Virus record (IMG/VR): IMGVR_UViG_3300035073_000053
Coordinates: 1-40,323 of that record
Strand: one strand, 5' to 3'
Length of the DNA: 40,323 nt
Source of the DNA: a virus
Positions 8,283 to 15,997 of the stretch are shown here, in pieces. Each line of letters starts with the position of its first letter. Position 1 is the first letter of the stretch. Under the pieces are notes generated by a model, which worked only from the letters and a program-made list of their open reading frames with translations, was not told the origin of the DNA and made no database searches. The position numbers and the translations under genes are program-made.

Positions 8283-9177
8283 CCGCTTCGGCGGCCGCCA
8301 AGTACTCTTCCAACTCAGGCCTTCCGCATCTCTTCACACCGTAGCGCCGGTGGAACTGGGTATGGCACGTCTTGCAAAGCGTTATCCCGTTCGACACCGA
8401 CCACCTGAGTTCCTTGTTCGCGCAATGTGGCTCTACATGATGCGCGTTGAGGTTCCCGCCGCTGTCGTCGCCGCACTTTTGGCACGTGAAACCATCGCGC
8501 TCATATACGGCCATTCGCCAAGCCGACTGTTTGAACGCATCTCGGCGGGCTTCTCGTTCCGCATCTGATATGTCTTCGCGCCAGTTCGGGTTGCTGTCAC
8601 CACTGTATGGGCGAACCTCGCTCAGAGGCTTCATTTTCACCATATTGCTTTTCAGAATGCGCTCAATAACAGCCCGCGACACAGAGAACTTATCCGCGAC
8701 AGAATCGACGCTTCCGCCGTCGGCACGATATGCGGACACGACCTTACGTTCGTTCAGAACTATACGATTCTTGGCCCGCGCTCCGCGCTTCGTCTCATTG
8801 TGATGGCGGATTCTAATCCCGCCTTCTCTCAACCGGCGCAAAACTGTCGAACATTCAACGCCGAGGTCGCTGCCGATATCTGTCGCGTTCATCCGGCAAA
8901 TTTCATAAAGCCACGCGGCCCTAACAAGATTGAATGGCGCTCTCGCCGACCGAACAACCCGCCCCTTCCTGCCGTCTCTCCTGGGTATGCCGAGTTTCTT
9001 TATGATTTGGTTGAGGGTCTCGACACAACACCCGATCTCGGCGGCAATATCTCCCACCGGACGCGCCTTTACCGAATATTGGAGATCGAGCCATTCACGG
9101 TCTACGGCGTATGGCCGCCCTTGTGTGCGCCCACGGTTGCCTACTGTGTCCTGCTGCAATAGATTCGCATCAGCCAT
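8242..9177 (-). CDS. HNH homing endonuclease with NUMOD/HTH modules
   Basis: A 311-aa protein. The N-terminal two thirds contain repeated HTH-like segments (PVGDIAAEIGCCVETLNQIIKKLGIP, NATDIGSDLGVECSTVLRRLREGGI, SVDSVADKFSVSRAVIERILKSN). A NUMOD3-like GDSNPNWR follows, then a C-terminal HNH nuclease with CQKCGD, LNAHHVEPHCANKELRW, NGITLCKTCHTQFHRRYG. The two CxxC pairs bind structural zinc and the HH/N/H residues form the active site. It sits between two tail-completion genes that are normally adjacent, and the DNA is visibly more A/T-rich than the flanks, both signs of a mobile free-standing homing endonuclease. Confidence 0.9.
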   Translation of the reverse strand: MADANLLQQDTVGNRGRTQGRPYAVDREWLDLQYSVKARPVGDIAAEIGCCVETLNQIIKKLGIPRRDGRKGRVVRSARAPFNLVRAAWLYEICRMNATDIGSDLGVECSTVLRRLREGGIRIRHHNETKRGARAKNRIVLNERKVVSAYRADGGSVDSVADKFSVSRAVIERILKSNMVKMKPLSEVRPYSGDSNPNWREDISDAEREARRDAFKQSAWRMAVYERDGFTCQKCGDDSGGNLNAHHVEPHCANKELRWSVSNGITLCKTCHTQFHRRYGVKRCGRPELEEYLAAAEAVSRAKAAVRSNSR

Positions 9178-9240
9178 ATCGAACCTCTGCCGTTCGAGTG
9201 GTTAGGGCGGCACAGGTGTTACCAGCACCGTGTCGCCCGG

Positions 9241-9666
9241 CTATTTTACCGCATTTTTCGCTTCGCGCACTGATTCAGAAACGATTTCTCCCCAATTCTG
9301 CGCGGCGAGTCTAACCATAGCGCGGGGTGCCATCTTCTCCGTTCCGAACTCGACGAAGATCGAGTAACTGGCGGAAAACGACATCCAAATTGTTGCGCTG
9401 AGAGGAGCCCCCGCAATCACGAGATTGATAGGCCCCGCATCGACTGCATATGTCTTTCCTGCCGCTCCTCTCGACTCCGGCATGATTGCCGAGGCACCAG
9501 ACAACGAAGCTGTCCACGAATGAACGAGATATCCGGTGTCGATCGGGGTTCGCGACATGACCTCTTCGTTGAGCTTCTGTGCTGAAAGGCGAAAGACGGC
9601 CTCGATCCGTTCCTTCGTCGCGCGGACCCACGCGTCAACTTCTGCGGAGAATGTCTTCTGCGCCAT
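9241..9666 (-). CDS. HK97 gp10-like head-tail/neck protein
   Basis: A 141-aa protein starting at ATG 9666. It shows the gp10-type pattern: a helical start (VDAWVRATKERIEAVFRLSAQKLNEEVMSRTPIDTGYLVHSW), then the C-terminal FSASYSIFVEFGTEKMAPRAMVRLAAQNW, where 'YS.FVEFGT..M.PRA.V' is the family hallmark. These proteins complete the neck where the tail joins the head. The start overlaps the 68-aa gene before it by 32 bases. Base composition is more A/T-rich than the capsid genes. Confidence 0.88.
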   Translation of the reverse strand: MAQKTFSAEVDAWVRATKERIEAVFRLSAQKLNEEVMSRTPIDTGYLVHSWTASLSGASAIMPESRGAAGKTYAVDAGPINLVIAGAPLSATIWMSFSASYSIFVEFGTEKMAPRAMVRLAAQNWGEIVSESVREAKNAVK

Positions 9667-9841
9667 TCAGCCGCGCCTCCTCCGCCGCGTCGGCCTCCTT
9701 TTCCGCGATGACGCGCTTCGCCATCGCGACATGCTCTTCGGCCCCGTCGATCCTGCCGACGGCGAGTTCCATTTCGCGCAGAAAATCGCGCCATTCTTGA
9801 ATCGGCGCGAAATAGCCCGGCGGATCGATAAACGCCATCAT
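9635..9841 (-). CDS. Small helical phage protein
   Basis: A 68-aa protein whose ATG (9839-9841) overlaps the stop of the MuF gene by four bases (ATGA) and whose end overlaps the gp10-like gene by 32 bases. The sequence MMAFIDPPGYFAPIQEWRDFLREMELA is followed by a Glu/Ala-rich helix (AEEHVAMAKRVIAEKEADAAEEAR). Tight coupling on both sides and good codon use support a real gene. No domain recognised; a role in head or neck assembly is inferred only from position. Confidence 0.7.
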   Translation of the reverse strand: MMAFIDPPGYFAPIQEWRDFLREMELAVGRIDGAEEHVAMAKRVIAEKEADAAEEARLNGAEDILRRS

Positions 9842-11538
9842 CGCAAGACCCTCTCGGCCTCCACCGCGATACTAGATAGGAACGAGCGGGCGACAGGGGA
9901 GGGCTTTCTGGCGTCTGCCAGCTCGTATTTATACGCAGACAGCACGCCAAGATTATGAAGAACGAGGCTCATTGCATGCGAATGCGAGGCGGCAAGCTCG
10001 TCTATCAATTTGTTCCGAACAGCCGGATCGTCGCGGAGTTCGCTAAGCTTCGCCTTCATCCGATCTATGACGAAGCTGCTGGCGGCCTTGATCTTACGCT
10101 GAGCCACCCGATCGGTCAATTTACGCGCCGCCTCGGCATAGTACGATGATCCGTCGTGACCATGCGCCCAAAGTCCTTTCAAACCTGGGAGCGACACGAG
10201 CATGAAGATGTCCTGGTCCGAAAAGGAGGTCGACCCCGGATGATTATGGTGGACCATGATCTCCCGAGACGGATCGCGTAGCGCCGCCCCCGTCTCGGCA
10301 GAGATTCCGACCTTCGATCGCTCTCCAGAATTGTCTTCCAAGACGGCGCCCGTCGACAGATCGAATGCTCGCAAGAACTCCCTGCCTTCGCGCCGCCCGT
10401 TCTCCAAGACGAACGATTTCGCCGCTGCGTCGAGGGAGGGAATGTCGACCTTTGGCTTTTCCGGCGGACGGGGCGGCGGGGCCGGCGACGGCGGCGGCGA
10501 GACTGGCCCGGCGCTCGAGATGAGCTTGCGAACGTAGTTGATCTTCACCTCTTCACGACAGCGGCACTGCACCTCGTCGTAAGGCGCGTGCATCTGCGGG
10601 GCCATGCCGGCAGGCACCGCATAGGCCTGCCGCCATGGCACGCCCTTGCGGTTCAGGCGCTCGACATCGCGGTGATTGTGACGGACCCGCTCATCACCGG
10701 CGGAGTGCGGGATCTTCAGGAGGTCTTGCTCCTGCACCTGCCCCTTGTCGATCGCCTGCTCGTAGGCTTCGATCTTTGCCGCGCCGAGCGCGCGGATCGT
10801 CTCCGTCCGCGAGATCGTGTCGGCGCGATATTTCAGCGAGCGCGATCGATACGCCGCGACCATCTTCGCGCGGGTCTCGGCCGGGATCGGCTTCCCGTCC
10901 CTGATCGCGCGCAGGACGGCGGCATCAAATCGCTTGTCCCTGAGCCCGCGGCCGAGCGCGTTGCGCAGATCGGCGGGATCGGTCGAGACGAGTTCGGCGG
11001 CATAGCGCCTCTGCCATTGCTCCTGAGTCGAGGTCAACCCGATGACGCCGCCGGCGCGCTTCTTCGTCCGCGGGTCGATGCGCCCGACAAGATCCAGCGC
11101 GGTGTCGCGCGGGTTGCGCCCGGCCTCTAAGCCGGCGCGCATGTGCTCGCGGATCATATTCCGCTGATCGTCGACGATCTCCGTCACCAGCGTCGAGGAT
11201 TTGTCACGCGCCCATGCCTCGGCGCGCGGAGATCGGATGTCGAACAAAATCCTGATCAGCGCGCCATCGGAGCCACGCGCCGCTGGGATCGTGTCTGCAA
11301 CCGCCGACCCGCCGGCGCCATAGGCCGCGACGATCTCATTGCGGAGAGGCGCGAAGTCGTTCGGATCGAGTCCAACGGCGCGCAGCGCTCCCTCGATATC
11401 GCCGACGCGCAGCCTGTCTTCGAGCTGCTTGATCGACACCTTGTCGGCTATGCGCTGAATCGCGGCGAGGAACGCATCGCGGATGCGCGGCTCGAATTGG
11501 TCGAGCAGAGCGTCGATGGGGTCGCGATTTGACGGCAT
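9838..11538 (-). CDS. MuF-like minor head protein with JAMM/JAB-like C-terminal domain
   Basis: A 566-aa protein. Residues 1-330 are a MuF/SPP1 gp7-like minor head protein: IGLTSTQEQWQRRYAAEL, YRADTISRTETIRALG, PHSAGDERVRHNHRDVERLNRKGVPWRQ, and a Cys motif (DEVQCRCREEV). A Pro-rich linker (about 341-365) follows, then a separate domain with EIMVHHNHPGSTSFSDQDI: His431, His433, Ser440 and Asp443 match the H-x-H-P-x(n)-S-x-x-D zinc motif of JAB/JAMM proteins (RadC, MPN+), with a shorter P-to-S spacing. DNA encoding this tail end is visibly more A/T-rich than the N-terminal part. MuF proteins ride in the head and can carry toxin-like C termini, so it may be an injected peptidase-like effector; that is inference. 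Confidence 0.87.
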   Translation of the reverse strand: MPSNRDPIDALLDQFEPRIRDAFLAAIQRIADKVSIKQLEDRLRVGDIEGALRAVGLDPNDFAPLRNEIVAAYGAGGSAVADTIPAARGSDGALIRILFDIRSPRAEAWARDKSSTLVTEIVDDQRNMIREHMRAGLEAGRNPRDTALDLVGRIDPRTKKRAGGVIGLTSTQEQWQRRYAAELVSTDPADLRNALGRGLRDKRFDAAVLRAIRDGKPIPAETRAKMVAAYRSRSLKYRADTISRTETIRALGAAKIEAYEQAIDKGQVQEQDLLKIPHSAGDERVRHNHRDVERLNRKGVPWRQAYAVPAGMAPQMHAPYDEVQCRCREEVKINYVRKLISSAGPVSPPPSPAPPPRPPEKPKVDIPSLDAAAKSFVLENGRREGREFLRAFDLSTGAVLEDNSGERSKVGISAETGAALRDPSREIMVHHNHPGSTSFSDQDIFMLVSLPGLKGLWAHGHDGSSYYAEAARKLTDRVAQRKIKAASSFVIDRMKAKLSELRDDPAVRNKLIDELAASHSHAMSLVLHNLGVLSAYKYELADARKPSPVARSFLSSIAVEAERVLR

Positions 11539-11774
11539 CAGGCCGCAGCGGTCTCGTCAACGAGGATTTTGACGATACCGCGAAGCATCTCGATCTTGAA
11601 CTCGTCCCCTTCGACGAGCACATGACCCGCTGCATCGACCGCAAGGACACGTACGACGCCCGCCTCTTCATCCGCGCAGACGACATTCTTCAAGAGCGAG
11701 CCGTCCAGATAGACGCGCGCATTTATGAGACCCGGACGATAGTCCGGGTCGTTCGGATCGGCTGAAACGCGCAT
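11538..11774 (-). CDS. Small hypothetical phage structural-module protein
   Basis: A 78-aa protein from ATG 11774 (the frame is open further upstream, but that part is antisense to the preceding gene). Sequence: MRVSADPNDPDYRPGLINARVYLDGSLLKNVVCADEEAGVVRVLAVDAAGHVLVEGDEFKIEML. It alternates beta strands with Gly/Asp turns. It begins 11 bases after the previous stop, and its last base is shared with the MuF start codon. Probably a small head-tail protein; no family recognised. Confidence 0.7.
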   Translation of the reverse strand: MRVSADPNDPDYRPGLINARVYLDGSLLKNVVCADEEAGVVRVLAVDAAGHVLVEGDEFKIEMLRGIVKILVDETAAA

Positions 11775-11785
11775 CGTCTCGCCTA

Positions 11786-12304
11786 TCAAGCCGAGCGCGC
11801 GAGAATCGCCAGCAAATATTTCGCCGTCGCGCCCGCCGAATTTGCGACGCGGATGATGTCGCCGGTGCCGGCCGTCACGGTCGCGAGGCCCGACGCGGTG
11901 CGATTGATTTCGACGCAGAAATCTCCGGGGCCGATCGGACACCGCGCATTGGCATAGCCGGGCACGGTGTTCGTTCCGCCGCCGGGCGTCAGACTCGTGG
12001 TGTTCGCCGCCGCAGCGGGGTCGAGCGGCTTGTTGATGATGGCGAGGGCGATCAGCTTCGCGGCGGTGAAGGCGGCGCCGAGCGCATCGGTCAGAACGCC
12101 GGCGAGGTCGATGTCATCGTTCGCGCCGCTCGCGACCGTGCGCTCGGTGACATGGAGCTTGTCGAACTGGTTCGCGCCGGTGCCGTTCGCGAGCAGCAGC
12201 GATTGCGCGATGTCCATCCGGATGTAGGGCCCGCCGAAGGCGTTGGCTCCGGACTGCGACGTGGTGAGGGAGAAGTCGATCTTCGCGGAAACGCCCATCT
12301 TCAT
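11786..12304 (-). CDS. Putative virion structural protein
   Basis: A 172-aa protein. I chose ATG 12304 because it overlaps the upstream stop as ATGA; AGGAG lies just before it and would also serve ATG 12298 (MGVSAKID). The text SAKIDFSLTTSQSGANAFGGPYIRMDIAQSLLLANGTGANQFDKLHVTERT is followed by DDIDLAGVLTDALGAAFTAAKLIALAIIN and then NTTSLTPGGG. I associate the 'DLAG.LTDAFG...TF.K..A' pattern with minor structural proteins of other phages. Position among head-completion genes suggests a capsid decoration or tail-related role. Function not established. Confidence 0.75.
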   Translation of the reverse strand: MKMGVSAKIDFSLTTSQSGANAFGGPYIRMDIAQSLLLANGTGANQFDKLHVTERTVASGANDDIDLAGVLTDALGAAFTAAKLIALAIINKPLDPAAAANTTSLTPGGGTNTVPGYANARCPIGPGDFCVEINRTASGLATVTAGTGDIIRVANSAGATAKYLLAILARSA

Positions 12305-12720
12305 GTTCTCCTGTTTCGCGCCCATTTCGGGCGGCGGGATTGCTCATAGGCGGCTCCGAGCCGCAGAACGATGTCTTGTATCGCGTAGGCTTCGAATTCG
12401 ATGGAGGGCTCGCGCTCGCCCATTTCCTTGCGGATCGTCTGCCAGACGTGAACGGCTTCGTGCGCGAGCATCGCCATCACAGCGACGGCGGACTTCGCGT
12501 CGTGGCGCTCATGCAGGCAGACGATGGCCGTGACATCTCCGGTCGTCTTGTTCGCGAAGGTGGTCGCGCTCGCATCCGTCTCCGGGAACTGCTCGCCTGG
12601 GCAGCCGAGCCGCTTCATCTCGCGGTTCCACGCCGCCTCGGATGGACAGAACCCATAATGGACGGGAAAGAAACCGGGGTCGCACCATATGATGCGGTCT
12701 GCTTCCTCGCGCTTCTTCAT
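12301..12720 (-). CDS. Small HExxH (gluzincin-like) phage protein
   Basis: A 139-aa protein coupled by ATGA overlaps to both neighbours. Residues 81-94 read VMAMLAHEAVHVWQ: a classic HExxH zinc motif (His87, Glu88, His91), with a downstream Glu in EPSIEFEAYAIQDI that could be the third ligand. An N-terminal WCDPGFFPVHYGFCPSEAAW and CLHERHDA segment adds possible metal-binding residues. Similar short proteins occur among head-completion genes of other siphophages as conserved hypotheticals. It could be a structural metalloprotein or a maturation protease; the sequence shows the motif, not the activity. Confidence 0.8.
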   Translation of the reverse strand: MKKREEADRIIWCDPGFFPVHYGFCPSEAAWNREMKRLGCPGEQFPETDASATTFANKTTGDVTAIVCLHERHDAKSAVAVMAMLAHEAVHVWQTIRKEMGEREPSIEFEAYAIQDIVLRLGAAYEQSRRPKWARNRRT

Positions 12721-13073
12721 ATGCGGGCCTGGATCTCCCAGAACACGACCGTTCCGGCGGGAGAGAGCGGCGCGACGCGAACGATCTCATGCGCGACGCC
12801 GCCGATAACGAGCGCATCGGATTCTGTCGGCGTGATCGAGAGGCCTGCGGTCGAGACGAACAGCCGTTTGTCGCCGGCCATGATGCGCGTCCCGTCGATC
12901 TGCTGAATCGTGTAGCCGACCTCGACGACGAGGCAGTCATGATCGGTCGTCGTGATGATCGGATCATAAGCCGTGCCAGAGCGCGATGACCTGCGGATCT
13001 GTGCCGTCTGTCCGGCTTCCGCGATGGCGATTTCGGCCTCGGCCCTGATCTCTGCGTAGTCGATGGCGCTCAT
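12717..13073 (-). CDS. Head completion / head-tail stopper-like protein
   Basis: A 118-aa protein from ATG 13073, which overlaps the upstream stop (ATGA); the longer open frame before it is antisense noise. A short N-terminal helix (IDYAEIRAEAEIAIAEAG) leads into beta-rich sequence: YDPIITTTDHDCLVVEVGYTIQQIDGTRIMAGDKRLFVSTAGLSITPTESDALVIGG, ending in VVFWEIQARI. This arrangement (VGD/AGDKRLFV, then D.LVIGG..Y/HEIV) resembles small phage head-tail stopper proteins. Context between the connector and the HExxH protein agrees. Confidence 0.72.
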   Translation of the reverse strand: MSAIDYAEIRAEAEIAIAEAGQTAQIRRSSRSGTAYDPIITTTDHDCLVVEVGYTIQQIDGTRIMAGDKRLFVSTAGLSITPTESDALVIGGVAHEIVRVAPLSPAGTVVFWEIQARI

Positions 13074-13594
13074 GCCCGATACAATCGCCCCGCGACCGAC
13101 GACTGCCCGCCGCTGCATGTGAAGGGTCGGATAAGCGCCATGACCGCCGCCGACTCCGGCCGGCTTTCGTTCACACCCGCGAGAGGATTCGCATATTCGG
13201 TCTCGATCGGGCCGATGACGCGGCGCTTGACGGCCTTGCTCGGCGTCACGACCGGCGACAGCGCGCCGGGCGTCGCCAACTCGATCAGCGCGAGCTCGCA
13301 GCACGCATCCTTGATCTCGCCCGGTATTTCGTCGGACGCGATTCCCCACCCCTCGCCATCGACGACGCCGGCACGTGGCCAAGCGAGCGCCTGATCGCGG
13401 CCATGGGTGCGGACGCCCGTCCATGTGATGGAGCGCGAGAGATGGGCCGTGGCGCGCCTGATCGCCGACTCCTTGTCTGCGTCGTCGCCGGTCCACGCCG
13501 CAGCGCCGCGCGCCGCATGATAGGCGTCGCACTCGGCGAGGGAGACGAGGGCGTCCGCGTCGGCAAGCCCGGCCCCGGTTTCGACGGTCAGCAT
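13070..13594 (-). CDS. Head-tail connector-type protein with DnaT-like domain
   Basis: A 174-aa protein starting at ATG 13594, right after the stop of the broken zinc-ribbon gene. The pattern ADADALVSLAECDAYHAARGAAAWTGDDADKESAIRRATAHLSRSITWTGVRTHGRDQALAWPRAGV is that of phage proteins labelled 'DnaT-like ssDNA-binding domain', which occupy the head-tail adaptor position (HK97 gp6-like). A helical middle (EIKDACCELALIEL) and a C terminus with KAVKRRVIGPIETEY complete it. It probably forms the adaptor ring below the portal. Confidence 0.8.
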   Translation of the reverse strand: MLTVETGAGLADADALVSLAECDAYHAARGAAAWTGDDADKESAIRRATAHLSRSITWTGVRTHGRDQALAWPRAGVVDGEGWGIASDEIPGEIKDACCELALIELATPGALSPVVTPSKAVKRRVIGPIETEYANPLAGVNESRPESAAVMALIRPFTCSGGQSSVAGRLYRA

Positions 13595-13885
13595 TCAGTT
13601 CGCCCAATCGCTCGAGATGACGCCGCAGCGCCGGCATTGCGCGCCCTTCGGCGTCAGCCAAAACAAGAATTCGCCGCACTTGCAGCGCCAATGCACGTCC
13701 GGCTCGACGACGTTCTTGGGGGCTCCCCACATGCGCCCGCACTTCGGGCAATCGACATGCAACGAGCCGACCGGAGCTACGCCGGTCCACTCATGATGGC
13801 AGGCGCCGCAAATGAAGGTCCCGGCCAGATGCGGGACCTCGACTTACTCGCACTTCCCCGGCCGGAGATCGACGACGTTGCTCAC
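13595..13885 (-). pseudogene. Zinc-ribbon protein gene interrupted by an in-frame TAA
   Basis: From GTG 13885 (overlapping the upstream stop as GTGA) the frame reads VSNVVDLRPGKCE, then TAA at 13844-13846, then continues in the same frame as VEVPHLAGTFICGACHHEW, LHVDCPKCGRMWG, WRCKCGEFLFW, AQCRRCGVISSDWAN to TGA 13595-13597. Four Cys pairs suggest two zinc ribbons. I recall phage proteins of the form 'NVV.LRP....VEVPHLAG...C..C.HEW...APVG....CP.C', so both halves look like one gene. No good start follows the TAA. Either a nonsense mutation, a sequencing error or stop readthrough. Confidence 0.7.
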
Positions 13886-14070
13886 TCGCGTCTCCCTCGC
13901 CCCAATTTCAGATTTTCAGAGGTCGCGTCGATATAGGCCCGCACGATGGTCATCACTTCGGCGCAAGTCAGAGGCGCGCTCGTATGCGCGAGCTGCCAGA
14001 CGATCATGCGGGGATGGTCGTCAGCCCGCCACTGGGCGATGATCCACTCGCCGACCTCGCGCGGGGTCAT
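13882..14070 (-). CDS. Small hypothetical phage protein
   Basis: A 62-aa protein from ATG 14070: MTPREVGEWIIAQWRADDHPRMIVWQLAHTSAPL then TCAEVMTIVRAYIDATSENLKLGRGRRE. It is largely helical and its stop overlaps the start of the zinc-ribbon gene by four bases. Good codon use and coupling support reality. No domain recognised. Confidence 0.65.
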   Translation of the reverse strand: MTPREVGEWIIAQWRADDHPRMIVWQLAHTSAPLTCAEVMTIVRAYIDATSENLKLGRGRRE

Positions 14071-14088
14071 GATCGCGCCAGAGGCTCG

Positions 14089-14697
14089 CTATTTCTGACC
14101 GCCGGCGGCGATCTCGGCCAGCGCGGCATTGGCCGCTTCCTCGGTCGGGAAGCCGGGAGAGACGATCACTCCCCCGGACTTCACGAACCAGAGGCCCTTG
14201 GGGCCCTTGCTGACGGTCGGGGGAGGCGGCTCCGAGCCCGATGCGCCGTTGCTGCCATCCGCGCTCACGGGCGCGCCAGCGGCGCTCTCTGCCGGTCCAG
14301 TGCCCTGCCCCGCGGCCGCGGCGTCGGGCGGTGTCTCCTGCTTGCCGGAGCCGGCCCGCTCCGGCGCCGCGATATCTTCGCTCTCTGCCCGCTCGGGCGC
14401 CGCGCCGCCCTGCCCTTCCTGCGCAGCCGGCGCGCCGTCTGCCTGCGCCTGTCGCGCGGCCGCAGCGGCGTCCTCTTCCGCCTTGCGCATGGCGTCCTCT
14501 TCCGCCACCTTGCGCTCGGCCTCGGCGCGGGCCTTCTCCTCGGCTTCGCGCTTGAGGCGCGCCGCCTCTTCCGCCTGCGCCTGAACGCGAGCCTCATCGA
14601 TTTCCCATCCGTGCGGCCGCCAATTCTCGACCTCGTCGGGATGGACATCCGCCGTCTTGCCGTCGTCGGCGCGGATCATGGGGACGGTTCGGATCAT
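14089..14697 (-). CDS. Ala/Glu-rich head-module protein
   Basis: A 202-aa protein from ATG 14697, with AGGAGG seven bases upstream; the longer open frame is not needed. An N-terminal module (MIRTVPMIRADDG, DVHPDEVENWRPHGWEI) matches short phage proteins that follow the capsid gene. A long charged helix (residues about 35-90, rich in Ala, Glu, Lys, Arg) and a low-complexity Ala/Gly/Pro/Ser linker follow. The C-terminal module is KGLWFVKSGGVIVSPGFPTEEAANAALAEI. It may be a capsid-associated fibre or assembly factor; that is inference from position and architecture. Confidence 0.78.
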   Translation of the reverse strand: MIRTVPMIRADDGKTADVHPDEVENWRPHGWEIDEARVQAQAEEAARLKREAEEKARAEAERKVAEEDAMRKAEEDAAAAARQAQADGAPAAQEGQGGAAPERAESEDIAAPERAGSGKQETPPDAAAAGQGTGPAESAAGAPVSADGSNGASGSEPPPPTVSKGPKGLWFVKSGGVIVSPGFPTEEAANAALAEIAAGGQK

Positions 14698-14755
14698 ATT
14701 CTCGCCTCCTGGATAGCCGCCGGCGGCGCAAGGCCGCCGGCCACGCAAACGTCGC

Positions 14756-15910
14756 TCAGCCAAGCAGCACGGCGATATGCTCGGACTTGACGCCCGCCGT
14801 GCCCCAGGCGAGGCCGACCTCGATTTTGATCCGGCGATACTGCCGATACAGCGCAACCTGAAAAGTGAGCCCCGAAAGCGGATCGGTAACCGCCATCACG
14901 TCGTCGGCAGCATCTCCCCCCTCGGGCATGGCCGGCTGGCGCGCCGCGAGCACCAGCGCATTCGGGGAGAAGCCGAAATTGGGCGTGAAGCTGTTGCCGA
15001 CGGTGATCGCATTGCCATCGGCGACGGCGACCCGGAGACCGGGGTTGCCGATCTTCAGATTGCCTCCAGACAGCGCCGTCTTCACCATGTATTTGTTCGC
15101 GGCATCGGCCGCGAAGGTGACGACGTCGCCGGCAAGGATCGTCCCGGCTCCGGTATCGGCCGGGATCGTCACGTCGCCGATGGCGTTCGTGGTGCCCGAG
15201 TTGGTGAAGTAGCCGGCGCCCGTGCCCTTCGTGTGAAGGGAAATGCCGCCGGAGTAGCCCATCACAAAGCCCTGGAGCATTCGCATCTGGCGCTGTCGCA
15301 GCATCGCGCCGGCGTCGCCGGCTTCGTTCACCTTGAACAGCACGGGCTGCTTGCCTTCGAGCTTCGCTTTCGCGGCCGAATTCAGAACCATGACGCGGCC
15401 CGTCTTCGGCGCGCCGTTGTCATCGAGAATTCGGTTGGTCTCGGACAGGTCCGTGAGATCATCGGCCGTCGCAAACGGAGTGGTGCCGGCCGTTCCATAT
15501 GCCCGCGATGCATTCGCGAGAGCGGTCACAGCGAGGTCCGCCTCCACCGCATTCGAGAGCATGCGGAAGGCTTGCTCGAACTGATTGGCCAGGATCACGT
15601 TGTACTGGCCGAACTGGGAAACCGACTTTTGCTCCTCGCCGGTCCAACGGATCGGATAGGCTTTCGACTTGGTGATCACGACATCGGCGTAATCGAGCAC
15701 ATGATCGCCGCTGTCGCCCGGATTGACGCCGGGCGTGATGTCCTCGAGCGATCCGGGCGGGACGATCGGGGAGCGGACGGTCTGGCCGACCGCCCCGGAT
15801 TCCGCCGTGGCGTCGCGGCTGACGTTCGGGATGAAGCCGATCTGCTCGCGAGAGACGACATCGAGCGCGGTATAGATGGTCGGGACGAGACCCGTGAGGG
15901 TATTCGCCAT
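14756..15910 (-). CDS. Major capsid protein (P22 coat-like)
   Basis: A 384-aa protein from ATG 15910 with AGGA eight bases upstream. The N terminus MANTLTGLVPTIYTALDVV, then SREQIGFIPNVSRDATAESGAVGQTVRSPIVP, is the recognised P22-coat-type start. Later RVMVLNSAAKAKLEGKQPVLFKVNEAGDAGAMLRQRQMRMLQGFVMGYSGGI and a C-terminal DPLSGLTFQVALYRQYRRIKIEVGLAWG complete the family pattern. It forms the icosahedral shell around the scaffold encoded just upstream. Length is in the usual range. Confidence 0.93.
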   Translation of the reverse strand: MANTLTGLVPTIYTALDVVSREQIGFIPNVSRDATAESGAVGQTVRSPIVPPGSLEDITPGVNPGDSGDHVLDYADVVITKSKAYPIRWTGEEQKSVSQFGQYNVILANQFEQAFRMLSNAVEADLAVTALANASRAYGTAGTTPFATADDLTDLSETNRILDDNGAPKTGRVMVLNSAAKAKLEGKQPVLFKVNEAGDAGAMLRQRQMRMLQGFVMGYSGGISLHTKGTGAGYFTNSGTTNAIGDVTIPADTGAGTILAGDVVTFAADAANKYMVKTALSGGNLKIGNPGLRVAVADGNAITVGNSFTPNFGFSPNALVLAARQPAMPEGGDAADDVMAVTDPLSGLTFQVALYRQYRRIKIEVGLAWGTAGVKSEHIAVLLG

Positions 15911-15997
15911 CGGATGGTCCTTTCAATGCTGAGGGTGCGTGATTGGGCCATCCGGCCCGCAACGCCGCTCCTCATCCGAGGCGCGGCTGGTATTCGG

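Noticed and set aside
15945-15958. GGGCC-ATCC-GGCCC hairpin between scaffold and capsid genes
   Set aside because: No T tract follows on the minus strand, so it is not called as a terminator; it may only be an mRNA structure.
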